Position numbers and translations under genes: made by a program. Of a stretch of 64,000 bases of DNA, positions 57,801 to 63,985 are shown piece after piece; within the stretch, counting starts at the first letter, position 1; the number at the start of each line of letters is the position of its first letter. The DNA comes from Hemerocallis citrina (taxonomy: Eukaryota; Streptophyta; Magnoliopsida; Asparagales; Asphodelaceae): NCBI GenBank assembly GCA_017893485.1, contig CM030366.1:200565173-200629172 (forward strand), written 5' to 3'. A model generated the notes under the pieces. The model was given only the letters and a program-made list of their open reading frames with translations, had not been told where the DNA came from and searched no databases.

Positions 57801-58996
57801 CATGCAGAAAAACATGATACTCTGTTTCTTTTTGGTAGCATTTTCAGATATGATTATTGAGCTATATTGCGCACATGTCTGTATGAGTTATTTTTTGTTA
57901 ATTATCATTCTTGTTTCTGAGAGGATTGATATCTCTGCAGGGAAGCATTCTCTATGCAACTCGTAGTGCAGATGCTCACTCCATATTCTTGGAGTTCTCA
58001 CGCCTCTTCTTCGGTGGATCTTCCGAACTACATTTTGCTAATTTTCTCCACATGATCACAACCATGGCAGAATCAGGCTCGACTATTGATCAGACTGAGT
58101 TCTTCATTGTTAACAGTCAAAAGGTCCCTCTGCTTCCTCTTGAAGAACCTCTGTGGTGCCTTCCCTCATTAATGGAACATCCAAAATTTGACAATCCACA
58201 GCCTGCCATAACTTCCACAAATAATATTAATCAGAAACCCCCGATAACTCACAGGAGGCCCGGCGGCAGTCCAAACTGGCCCCCAACAGATTGGCGAACT
58301 GCCCCTGATGTCAGCTATGCACAAGCAAATTATCACTTAACTAAACCTTTTAATCCTCCATCCTCTTCCTCAAAGATAGAAATTGGGAAGACTAGTTTTG
58401 ATGTTGTTGTTCCTCACGCAGATGATCTTCCACTCCCTGTTGAAATTGATGGAAAATGGATTTTAGGAGATGGCACTATTGCATCAGCAACTGTAGTAAA
58501 CTTGGATGTAGATCCTAATTCTGAATCCCAGAGTGAATTGGAGGATACTGTTCCAAACAGTAACCCAGAGAGGGAAAGACAATTTTACCGAACTCCTGAT
58601 GAGAATCAAACACAGAAGACTGGGAGGCTCGGGGAGGTAGTCGCGTATAAATACTTTGTTGATAAACTTGGTTCTGGGAATGTTAAATGGGTTAATGAAG
58701 AAACTGAGACAGGATTACCTTACGATCTGATAACTGGGGTGGAAGGAAGCAGTAGGGAGTACATTGAGGTTAAGGCGACGAGATCCGCATCCAAGGACTG
58801 GTTCGAGATATCGCCAAGAGAGTGGATGTTCGCTGTTGAGAGCGGTGATTTGTACAGTATTGCTCATGTATTCTTGGGTGTGAAGAAAGCGAGCATTATC
58901 GTGTTGAAAAATCCATTGAGATTATGCCAACAGAACACATTGCAGTTGGCGATTTGGATATCTCGTCAACTAAAGGTTACAGCGTTGAACTCTTAA
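25382..58996 (+). CDS. NOV: NO VEIN-like protein: GHKL ATPase plus NOV_C (DUF3883) domain, 13 exons
   Basis: Joining 25382-26125, 29873-30210, 30720-31356, 31656-31763, 34184-34418, 34887-36664, 39833-40045, 42069-44321, 51632-51744, 53517-53919, 55530-55847, 55951-56208 and 57941-58996 gives 8,454 bases: 2,817 codons and TAA, all phases matching and all introns GT-AG. Arabidopsis NOV is of similar size, from memory about 2,700 residues. Layout: Q/N/P-rich N-terminus (1-190); conserved block (about 190-360); acidic stretch and basic KKRKRK patch (about 440-525); sacsin-like GHKL ATPase with QNADDN (1282-1287), NNEMGF (1310-1315) and GYIGHKGIGFKS (1337-1348); long middle region; NOV_C about 2692-2805 with D2728 and E2742-x-K2744. 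NOV is a nuclear factor needed for auxin-dependent patterning and leaf veins in Arabidopsis; its biochemistry is not settled. No internal stop or frameshift seen. Confidence 0.92.
25641..25952 (+). repeat. 156-bp in-frame tandem duplication in NOV exon 1
   Basis: Two nearly identical 156-bp units (25641-25796 and 25797-25952) encode two 52-residue copies. Each starts QFQNPNISSNPQFQNTNISS and ends in KVTMERA. The few differences (FQF/PQF, NVP/NAP, KNP/KKP) indicate a fairly recent event. Smaller QFQNPN repeats lie inside each unit. Confidence 0.92.
26365..26690 (+). repeat. Imperfect tandem duplication (about 166 bp) in intron 1
   Basis: The sequence from GGATTGGCCGGTATAACTCC near 26373 recurs near 26540 as GGACTGGCCTGTATAACTCC, with the following words in the same order (ATATGAATAATGGTAT, CTAGAGAAACTGTTGTAGTG, GATATAACAGTCATAATGGC). 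Confidence 0.75.
28095..28160 (+). repeat. (TA)n microsatellite
   Basis: About 33 AT/TA dinucleotides in intron 1; a miniature element starts at its right edge. Confidence 0.95.
28161..28341. mobile_element. MITE beside the (TA)n tract, intron 1
   Basis: The arms form a long imperfect inverted repeat: GAAAAAGGGGTATGAGCAA on the left against GCTCATATCCCTTTTATTC on the right. The inner parts GTGGCATGCATGTGA and TCACATGCATGCCAC match exactly. The element could fold into a long hairpin. No coding content. Confidence 0.7.
28350..28491. mobile_element. Small MITE, intron 1
   Basis: The left AAGCAATGCTCCATTTCAAAC and the right GTTTGCAATGGGGCATTGCTC are inverted repeats about 140 bp apart. AAACCACTGAAG and CTTTAGTGGTTT extend the symmetry inward. 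Confidence 0.65.
28518..28864. mobile_element. MITE of a (TA)n-associated family, copy 1 (intron 1)
   Basis: Ends CCTTCCGTTGTGCACTA and TAGTGCACAACGGAAGG are perfect inverted repeats. Symmetry continues through CCGAACCGTTCACATT and ACACATCTAAATTAGTCT. A second copy lies at 51888-52244 in intron 9, also beside TA and CT dinucleotide tracts. The central part of copy 1 is in the reverse orientation relative to copy 2. Confidence 0.78.
28895..29357 (-). mobile_element. Helitron copy in reverse orientation, intron 1
   Basis: On the minus strand it ends CACGTGCCCACAGGCAAATCTAG then T, like the 3' end at 24736, and shares the rest with 24179-24736. The shared parts include the (GA)n/(CT)n segment, the GGGGGATTTGAATTTGAG word and GAGCCACTTGATAG. 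Its 5' end is blurred by a TA tract, so the right boundary is approximate. Confidence 0.7.
29118..29176 (+). repeat. (GA)n microsatellite
   Basis: About 29 GA dinucleotides inside the reversed Helitron copy. It corresponds to a shorter CT-rich stretch in the 24.3-kb copy, so it has expanded here. A G tract follows at 29242-29258. Confidence 0.95.
29873..30210 (+). CDS. NOV: NOV exon 2
   Basis: Residues 249-361. It starts VNAFIHCYVGAQ after CACCAG and ends at KLGVRIQSL with phase 2 before GTACTC. The sequence follows the known family block between the N-terminal region and the linker. Confidence 0.88.
30720..31356 (+). CDS. NOV: NOV exon 3
   Basis: Residues 361-573. It restores the frame as L-G-M-H-I-S-Y-I-R-E. 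It carries an acidic run (DDSIESEDEDDYDDGD) and a basic patch (GKKRKRKGG, about residue 517) that looks like a nuclear localisation signal. Donor GAG|GTATGT. Confidence 0.87.
31656..31763 (+). CDS. NOV: NOV exon 4
   Basis: Residues 574-609, VLDLMINFYMPS through PGAGLLHVA; phase 0 at both ends, acceptor CTGCAG, donor GCT|GTAAGT. Confidence 0.85.
32106..33325. mobile_element. Mutator-like (MULE-type) non-autonomous element in NOV intron 4
   Basis: Long imperfect terminal inverted repeats of about 85 bp: left GTAAAAGTTAACAAAACC onward through CGATTAATTAATAAAC and CACTTAGCCCCC; right the complement, with GGGGGCTAAGTG and TTAATTGGGTAGATG ending in CTGTAACTTTTATC. Flanks GTTTTATAT (32097-32105) and GTTTCATAT (33326-33334) agree at 8 of 9 bases, as in the 9-bp duplications of this superfamily. 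The GC-rich interior (about 32760-33010) has Gly-rich frames but no domain I recognise; it could be captured sequence. Confidence 0.6.
34184..34418 (+). CDS. NOV: NOV exon 5 with internal duplication
   Basis: Residues 610-688 (first base). It starts VTSIKRGLLDSVYDT and contains two consecutive 25-residue copies beginning DNGSAPAEILD. The donor is TTCA|GTGAGT, phase 1, joining exon 6 to make an Arg codon. Confidence 0.85.
34244..34393 (+). repeat. 75-bp in-frame tandem duplication in NOV exon 5
   Basis: Two 75-bp copies (34244-34318 and 34319-34393) differ by one base (GTGAAAG against GTAAAAG), a silent change. Each encodes 25 residues starting DNGSAPAEILDIGPS. Confidence 0.95.
34887..36664 (+). 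CDS. NOV: NOV exon 6
   Basis: Residues 688-1280. It starts RVTVDEIIKSITTFLG and ends LGRALHCLAQELYSQDSHLLLEL at the N-box helix of the ATPase domain. A long conserved family region with no recognised domain apart from its end. Donor CTT|GTAAGT. Confidence 0.9.
36665..39832 (+). other. NOV intron 6
   Basis: A 3.2-kb GT-AG intron placed exactly between the Glu-Leu and Val-Gln of the ATPase N-box. Apart from the Stowaway element at 37503 I see no gene or recognisable element. Confidence 0.75.
37503..37811. mobile_element. Stowaway (Tc1/mariner) MITE, intron 6
   Basis: The ends CTCCTTCCTTCCCAAAATG and the mirrored AGAGGGAGGAAG are the standard Stowaway CTCCCTCC-type termini, flanked by TA on both sides (37501-37502, 37812-37813). 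The GTATGTCATCCTAG and CTAGAATGACATAC inner arms are inverted too. Confidence 0.8.
39833..40045 (+). CDS. NOV: NOV exon 7, core of the GHKL ATPase
   Basis: Residues 1281-1351. With the Glu at the end of exon 6 it gives ELVQNADDN (N-box), GIVVLNNEMGFS (nucleotide-binding loop, NN where many GHKL proteins have DxG) and GYIGHKGIGFKS (glycine-rich lid). These match the sacsin/NOV branch of the Hsp90-like ATPase fold. Confidence 0.92.
40046..42068 (+). other. NOV intron 7
   Basis: A 2.0-kb GT-AG intron with a G tract near 41976-41989. A stretch at 40187-40473 starts TCTACTATTATAACTAG and ends CTAG, which resembles Helitron ends, but the flanking A and T are missing. No gene is seen. Confidence 0.6.
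42069..44321 (+). CDS. NOV: NOV exon 8
   Basis: Residues 1352-2102, the largest exon. It opens VTDAPEIHSNGFHVKFD, continuing the ATPase fold, and includes FAFLPLRNYGLKFILQGDFVLPSSRE, a segment shared with sacsin-type proteins. Donor CAG|GTTTGC. Confidence 0.92.
45945..47430. repeat. Repeat with CTTAAG-rich ends, copy in intron 8
   Basis: The left edge GTTTTTAAAAGCGTAAAGTG and the right edge around 47385-47420 (GCTTAAGTGTAAAACCTACACT, CTTGAAAAC) are loosely inverted. A shorter relative sits in intron 10 (54563-55290), with the same GATTAAGCG/TTAAGTGG words and a shared ATCGGTGGACC...AATAGGC block near the right end. It is probably a non-autonomous DNA element of unknown type. Confidence 0.5.
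48434..49077 (-). pseudogene. F-box/LRR (FBD-type) protein gene fragment
   Basis: On the minus strand one frame gives SIARSFILAVDRALSSF, FSVDLYLPFSSYK and HNLSLTVDPD. After a frame change near 48855 the next frame gives FCYRCSLEELRIMFCTFPTV, LKTLHIGCATVDDETLAELLE and CPVLEVLRLLGCVGLDF. This matches the LRR part of plant F-box/LRR or FBD proteins, which serve as substrate receptors of SCF ubiquitin ligases. The F-box and C-terminal FBD are missing. It lies entirely inside the Harbinger-type element, so it is a captured piece in antisense to NOV. Confidence 0.75.
49196..50107. mobile_element. Second inverted-repeat element nested in the Harbinger-type element
   Basis: The left edge AGCTGTGTTTGGATAG and the right edge CGAACCAAACACCC are inverted (GTGTTTGG/CCAAACAC) and flanked by TTA on both sides (49193-49195, 50108-50110). 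Inside is a C/T-rich S/T/P-coding stretch (49400-49800) without a recognisable domain. Confidence 0.55.
51632..51744 (+). CDS. NOV: NOV exon 9
   Basis: Residues 2103-2140, VTSKILLKDIGFRTEVSLTD through KVPFTA; acceptor TTTCAG, donor AAG|GTAATT, phase 2. It follows a 7.3-kb intron. Confidence 0.85.
51848..51887 (+). repeat. (TA)n microsatellite, intron 9
   Basis: About 20 AT dinucleotides directly abutting the miniature element at 51888. Confidence 0.95.
51888..52244. mobile_element. MITE of the (TA)n-associated family, copy 2 (intron 9)
   Basis: The ends GAAATGTTCCGTTGTGCACT and AGTGCACAACGGAACATTTC are perfect inverted repeats. The interior matches copy 1 (28518-28864) in reverse. It lies between a (TA)n tract and CT and TG dinucleotide runs (52245-52280). 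Confidence 0.82.
53517..53919 (+). CDS. NOV: NOV exon 10
   Basis: Residues 2140-2274. It starts with the split Ser codon, then IRQMSKLYTFISVEF. It contains FIFVPFFSTFRQNDSVSGTF and ends EAVHV; donor GTG|GTAAGC. Confidence 0.87.
53920..55529 (+). other. NOV intron 10
   Basis: A 1.6-kb GT-AG intron. The stretch 54563-55290 is the repeat listed separately. Around 54180-54380 several CATGCAATG-like words resemble decayed Helitron ends but do not form a complete element. Confidence 0.7.
54563..55290. repeat. Repeat with CTTAAG-rich ends, copy in intron 10
   Basis: The left end TTTTTAAAAGCGTAAAACG matches the left end at 45950, and the right part shares AAATCGGTGGACC and CGCTTAAGCATAAAAAGTG-like words with 47320-47400. 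It is about half the length of the intron 8 copy. Confidence 0.5.
55530..55847 (+). CDS. NOV: NOV exon 11
   Basis: Residues 2275-2380, VFRVFIKWADDVKSG through MHRLGVPPLSE, phase 0 on both sides. It includes the LPTLQDKWVSLHPSFGLICW block typical of NOV. Confidence 0.88.
55951..56208 (+). CDS. NOV: NOV exon 12
   Basis: Residues 2381-2466, VVYREAVFYGTDNNAEKAAL through RRFECSCLLQ, after a short 103-bp intron; phase 0. Confidence 0.88.
56209..57940 (+). other. NOV intron 12
   Basis: A 1.7-kb GT-AG intron with a 28-base G tract at 56520-56547. A box-B-like GAGTTTGAATC near 56438 may be another SINE remnant. No gene is seen. Confidence 0.7.
56786..56930 (-). mobile_element. tRNA-derived SINE, antisense in intron 12
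   Basis: On the minus strand CTAGTGGTCTAGTGAGCG resembles an A box. AGTTCGAATCCC (complement at 56862-56873) is a near-perfect B box about 30 bases further on. The body ends in an A-rich tail (plus-strand GTTTTTTTGGGTTTTTTG near 56790). It does not fold as a complete tRNA, so it is a SINE and not a tRNA gene. A target duplication was not identified. Confidence 0.6.
57941..58996 (+). CDS. NOV: NOV exon 13 with the NOV_C domain
   Basis: Residues 2467-2817 and TAA. It begins GSILYATRSADAHS. A variable P/S-rich linker leads to the NOV_C (DUF3883) domain from KTGRLGEVVAYKYF to NTLQLAIWI. The GLPYD Asp and the YIEVKAT Glu-Val-Lys are placed like the D-ExK active site of PD-(D/E)XK nucleases. Confidence 0.92.
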   Translation, partial: GSILYATRSADAHSIFLEFSRLFFGGSSELHFANFLHMITTMAESGSTIDQTEFFIVNSQKVPLLPLEEPLWCLPSLMEHPKFDNPQPAITSTNNINQKPPITHRRPGGSPNWPPTDWRTAPDVSYAQANYHLTKPFNPPSSSSKIEIGKTSFDVVVPHADDLPLPVEIDGKWILGDGTIASATVVNLDVDPNSESQSELEDTVPNSNPERERQFYRTPDENQTQKTGRLGEVVAYKYFVDKLGSGNVKWVNEETETGLPYDLITGVEGSSREYIEVKATRSASKDWFEISPREWMFAVESGDLYSIAHVFLGVKKASIIVLKNPLRLCQQNTLQLAIWISRQLKVTALNS

Positions 58997-59321
58997 ACCT
59001 GTCACTTGTAGGGTAGTGGTGGTAGTTTTTAGTAGAAGCATTGGAAGTTGTAAAAATGCGCCGTTGAATAACATGGTAATACATGTTCAGTTACACAAGC
59101 TATACTGGATACAGTCCTAATTATCCGAAAATTTGTGGCAGCATGACAGAAAGGAAAAGGAAATTTATCTACTTTTTCAGAGTGATAAATATAACTTCAT
59201 GAATTGTAGATCAAGGTTACCATTTTTATTAGTCATGACGAAATGTTGTACAATATTGGATTGATTTAAGATAGAATGCTGTATATATGATTGTTTTTTG
59301 AGACTAATGTCGATCAAACTG
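58997..59321 (+). other. NOV 3' flank
   Basis: AT-rich sequence after the stop codon that should hold the 3' UTR. I see no canonical AATAAA close to the stop; GAATAAC near 59065 is the nearest variant. Confidence 0.4.
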
Positions 59322-59338
59322 TCTAAATACGAGTACTT
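59322..59338 (+). repeat. Target-site duplication of the antisense LINE, left
   Basis: TCTAAATACGAGTACTT, repeated exactly at 60954-60970. Confidence 0.92.
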
Positions 59339-60953
59339 TTTTTTGATGATATGGATAGAGTCAAAAGACTCCAGCCATGTATATATTAAACGAAATGAAT
59401 ACAATAGAAAGGTCTTACAAGGTGTAAAACAGAGGACATCAAAAATACTATTCTAAATACAGCAAGAATAAAAGCAAGCATCCCTAGAACCACGACCTCA
59501 CATTCGCGAGCTGAAGGCGGAAACAGGCGGCATCAGACCAAAAGCGCAGCATCAGAGCGAAACTGAACGAAAGAAAGACCAGGAGGCTGAGTGACTACCA
59601 TGCTCGACGTCCTGCCATTGATGAATCTGGGAAAGATCCACGGGACATCGCTCCCGAAGACGCGGAGAGGAGCCGGAGCTCCTTCTCGGGTCTCAGCGCA
59701 CAATGCTCCGCAACTCAGACGACATCGTAAGATGCCGACGACGATTGCAGAACAGAAATAGCGACACCTGAACAAAAAATACTGTACCGAAACCAGAGAA
59801 AAGGGTCGCTGAACAAACCCAACCACACAATCAACAACACAGCAGCAATAGAATAGACAAATAGAATACCCGAACACAAAGAACAGCCGTAATAAGACTA
59901 CGAACGTCTAACAGTGAGATAAGCCAAATACCATAAGAGACATAAAAGGATCAAAATGCTCCTCTCCCTCACTCAAAAAGAAAACCAGACATCAGAATCC
60001 ATGGTCGTCTCCCTCTCACAAACAATAAGCAATTAAACAAACCGAAGAGGGAGAACAACTACGGACAAACAAAACAAGATCATGAGCCAAACGAGCGAAG
60101 AGATAAAACCATCAGTTGAGGCTGATGAAGCGCTAGAGAATCAAAACACAAAGAGCTGGTGAACCATCTGGGGGGAGAGAAGAAAGATGCAAATCCCATA
60201 GCCAAAAGAACCATCTATAAGGTAGCGCCAGAAGCAAACACCCCAAAACAGCATTCAAAAGCAAAATAGGGGTAGGCACCCTGCTCATTAATCCTGCATC
60301 CAAAAACACCAGATGCTATATCAATAATGCTAACCACAATACTCAATAGAGACTCAAAACTATAGAGAGAGTAATCTGATGAACAGGAAAACAGTAGAAC
60401 GCAACAACAACAGGGCCCAAAACACACACCGGTGAGGTGAATAGAATATTAAATGGCATTGAGGTTAATGAGGCAGTGAAAAGCATTTTCTAGTCTCTCA
60501 AACTTCATGGCTTCTCTAGCGTCCGATTTTAACGAAGAAGACCAAAAATGGAATAAGTACAAGAAGTCGTCTGATAATAACCGAGGGGAGGTCTGAATCT
60601 GGCGAAATATTCTATGATTTCTTTCCCCCCAAATTAACCATAAAATAATTTGGACAGAGAGGATCCATGACTTGAGGAAAGCGCGATTGGGAGGGCGCTT
60701 TAAATAACAGTCGGTCAGACTGACTGAAATGTTGGACGCTTTCCAAGCTAGAACGGCAATTTTCCAGAGCGAACGAGAGAACTCACATTCAATGAATAAA
60801 TGGTTAACATTCTCAGTAACTGAGATGTAAAGTGGGCATAATTGCCCCCAAGCCATATTTCTCTTATTGAGGCTATCAACGGTAGGAAATTTGTTGTTGA
60901 GCGCTAACCAAACAAGAATTTTAACCTTCAATGGCGCACAAAAAATAAAGAAA
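59339..60953 (-). mobile_element. 5'-truncated LINE in antisense
   Basis: It is flanked by a perfect 17-bp duplication and begins, on the plus strand, with a T-run at 59337-59344 that is the A-tail of the minus-strand copy. The body is about 1.6 kb: 3' part of ORF2 followed by a long 3' UTR. It is a different LINE from the one at 21989-23734, judging by the zf-RVT sequence. Confidence 0.92.
60449..60953 (-). pseudogene. LINE ORF2 C-terminal zf-RVT fragment
   Basis: The minus-strand frame shows IFCAPLKVKILVWLALNNKFPT, CPLYISVTENVNHLFIECEFSRSLW and IILWLIWGERNHRIF, the order found in the zf-RVT and terminal region of plant L1 ORF2. The expected first Cys of the zinc-binding pair appears altered (CPLY in place of CPxC). 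5' truncation removed the catalytic domains, so it is inert. Confidence 0.88.
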
Positions 60954-61062
60954 TCTAAATACGAGTACTTCACATATACAAAATTTAGTTCGATGCCTTT
61001 TGTAAGTGAAATTAATATAAGTCAGTTAGCTTGTACGTTGTTCTCATGAATGATTTATGGTC

Positions 61063-61063
<1 letters not shown>

Positions 61064-61101
<38 letters not shown>
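61064..61101 (+). repeat. C38 mononucleotide tract
   Basis: Thirty-eight consecutive C bases, the longest homopolymer in the window. Confidence 0.95.
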
Positions 61102-61104
<3 letters not shown>

Positions 61105-61734
61105 TTTATTCTAATGAAATAAGCTTGGATTGGGTATGTTACTTGAGAAGTTCAGATTATGTGATGTGTTGTCTGTCTTGATTAACGGCAAGCAAAGCTG
61201 ATGGTTTAATTCGTCTGTTTAAAGGTATATGCTAAATCATGTCTAATATAAGTTTGTATCCTTAACGTACTATGGATAAGAATGTTAAATTCTATAGAGC
61301 TTTATTAAAATGTAAATATGTTACAAAAATCATGACGGTCTGAGATTCTTGAGGAGTATAGGTTGGAGAAGCCGACCATCTGCTCTTTGAGGGGCAATTT
61401 GGGTGTGGTTGTGGACTATTTTTCTTTTTAAAATATAAGAAGGTGACATTGTCACTGCTTATTAATGAAATGTTAATGAAACCACGTAGTCATTACATCA
61501 TTAAATACTAGTTCGAAGAGCATATAATACCAGTACATCAACAACCACAGCTACCCTTACCACCAAATTACTCAAAAGTGACAATAAAATATATAGATGT
61601 CATAAAAATAGTGCAACCCCCTATTCAGTTGTATGTATTTTATTACGTATCTTGTATTTCAATTACTAGACCATTTTTTCTCACTTTTGGAATCTTTATC
61701 GTGCATTATTTGATTCTTGTCATAGCCCAAATAT
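61102..61734. other. Intergenic stretch, no gene recognised
   Basis: AT-rich sequence without a recognisable element or reading frame. Confidence 0.5.
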
Positions 61735-62001
61735 TTTCTGATCCATTCTGAAATTTTCTGATTTTTCAATTTGAGTTTAATTTAAACTCTAACTATGATT
61801 AATCCTAATCTAATTTCCTAATAACTCAAAGCCAACTCTCTATTTCTTTTGTCACAGTCAATCATGAACATGTGAACATGTAGATGATGCAATCAGTGAG
61901 AGGGACAGTAGTACCAAGGTAGTCATATCACTTCTTAAGGTATTGGATTCTAGAGGTGCCCCCCCCCCCTAGAGGTGGCCCCCGCAGATTCTAGAAGTGG
62001 C

Positions 62002-62239
62002 CAGGGGCAAAGGCAGAAAAATTTTTACCGGGAGGGCCAAGGTAAATTTATATGATTACATGTAAAATATAGAGATTTTTTCATAATGTTTAGGGGGGCC
62101 AAACAATAAAACTTAGTTTTCATAGGGGTTAAATCATAATTTTTTTGAAGGGTTTATAAAATTTTCAATAGTGTGAAGGGGGTTTTGAAAATTCTGGGAG
62201 GGCCGGGCACCCCCGGGCCCTCACTAAGCTCCGCCCCTG
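62002..62239. mobile_element. Small hAT-type MITE (238 bp)
   Basis: Termini CAGGGGC and GCCCCTG are inverted, with GGCAG/CTCCGCC next to them. The flanks GAAGTGGC (61994-62001) and GAAGTGGG (62240-62247) agree at 7 of 8 bases, as for a hAT 8-bp duplication. The interior is AT-rich and non-coding. Confidence 0.75.
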
Positions 62240-62261
62240 GAAGTGGGCCCCGTCGATTTTT

Positions 62262-62534
62262 TTTTTTTTTTTGAGAATAAAGATAACATCGTCATCGTTC
62301 CATTAATGATAAATTAACGAAACAAAGTAGAACATAATACAAAGTAAATAAAGTACAAACATCAAAGCAAGTAAAGTACAGATATCTCGCATCCTATCAG
62401 TCTAGAAGACATGAATCAAAAGGAAATACAAATGCAAGAGTCACAAAATAATAGCCGTCCCCCTATTCTTGGTCGGACTGCCCGACTACTCCCTGTCCAT
62501 ACGTAGCTTCTTGCTCTGCCCCGCCTGACCTGCT
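62262..62534 (-). mobile_element. Very short LINE 3' end in antisense
   Basis: A T-run on the plus strand (62257-62272) marks the A-tail. The flanks CCCCGTCGATTTTT at 62248-62261 and 62535-62548 form a 14-bp target duplication. The body (about 270 bp) has no reading frame and resembles LINE 3' UTR, with a run of ATTAATG words near the tail. A SINE is less likely as I see no A or B box. Confidence 0.75.
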
Positions 62535-63540
62535 CCCCGTCGATTTTTACGACGTGACACTTAGTTCTATGTGCCACCTAGTTTTATATGACACTTGGGT
62601 CTGTCATCTAAAAGAATAGTAATAACTATAACGATGCATGTAACAACAGCATCAAAACAGTAATCGGAAAAGTGTCACTCACTCACCACCTCCCTATCTC
62701 TATATATATATACATATACAAACCCTTACTACTACTCATCCTCTATATATATACCTATATGAATACTCTATGTATATACCTATATATTCATATGTACGTC
62801 TCCACACATACATCCACTGGCTTCTTTCCTTTCCCCTCATTCACAGCCACTCACTCCCCCAACTTTCTCACCTCCTCCAATAATTTTCCCCTACCCGACA
62901 ACCAACTCTTAACCAACTTCTTCTTCATCCCGGCCCTACTTTCTCTCTCCTTATTACTGCCTTCATAATTACTCCATTTCCAATATATAAACATACATAC
63001 ATACTTATCCCTTCACTTGTATCAGACTTGATCATACTATTTCAGTAATCGTACTGTCATTTCTTGTTCATTCCATGTTATATATTGTTATTTTCCTATT
63101 ATACTGCTTGTTGCTACTTGCTATCCGAATCTTGTTCTAACGAACATTCTTCCCTCACTTCAGTTAATTTTTTTATATGTATAGATGACGAGATATCAGA
63201 GGAACTTGACGAACAGGCTTTTTAGACCGACGTGATGGAATTGCTAACTGGTGCTATTTCTCTACATTTACAATCACTACTTTATCTATTTAGTCGTAGC
63301 GAACTGTTTATTACATTGTATTTCTTTCAGTACATTATATCCCCAAGCGTTTTGACTCGAAGTTCTTGTATCTCAGATATTGGTTATTGTATTCTATTCA
63401 TGTTCATGTGATTATTATTTTCTGTATTGTTGAACTTACTGTATTGTACAACTTATGGGTGATGTATATCATTCTCTGGGCCTTAGTCGCGTGCCCGTAG
63501 TTCAGTATATTGGGAAGCGGGGCGTGAGAGTAAGTCCCTT

Positions 63541-63847
63541 GCAACTCCCATCCTAACACAAGACCTCCTCCTCCTCTTCCATGTGTAGCCTCTTCTTTGT
63601 ACCTGCCTAACTTGCCAATGCATCAATGAAGGCAAAAACTTTATGTGTCAATACAATAAAATAATATTAATCTGATGAAAACATGAGTCATTTCGATCTA
63701 ACCATAAATCCTAAATAGTAGCAGTTACTGAGATATCCTAGGCTATTTGATTATCTTTTCGAATACCTCTCACTCTCCAATGACACCAGACCTCTAGTGC
63801 TGAACTCGGGACCTCCATAAATCCAAAACCTAAACAAATAAACTCTC
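63541..63847. other. Intergenic stretch, no gene recognised
   Basis: No recognisable domain or element; it may be the degenerate edge of an antisense retroelement. Confidence 0.4.
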
Positions 63848-63985
63848 AAGCTAACATTGCCCTACGTTAGGGCAAGAAAATAACCTCCTCCCGAGCTAAC
63901 ATTGCCTTACCTTAGGGCAAGGAAATAGAACGCGATTAGTACGAGCTAACCGTACCTTGGGGAAAGAAAATAGAATGTGATTAAT
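63848..63985 (+). repeat. Short tandem repeat, about 45-bp unit
   Basis: GAGCTAACATTGCC(or CGTACC), then TACSTTAGGGCAAG-like sequence and AAATAGAA, recurs near 63850, 63894 and 63943. The array reaches close to the end of the window. Confidence 0.65.

Larger units (their letters stand above)
61735..63540. repeat. Second copy of the 17.5-20.9 kb dispersed repeat, rearranged
   Basis: It shares blocks with 17517-20900: the AATTTGAGTTTAA...GATTAATCCTAATC block (reverse), the TAGTCATATCACTTCT...ATTGGATT block (same orientation), GGGAGGTGGTGAGTGA near 20700 (reverse of 62680-62695) and the GGGAAGCGGGGCGTGA block near 63512 (reverse). The mixed orientations show internal rearrangement. Open frames such as 62672-62968 are low-complexity. 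Confidence 0.5.
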
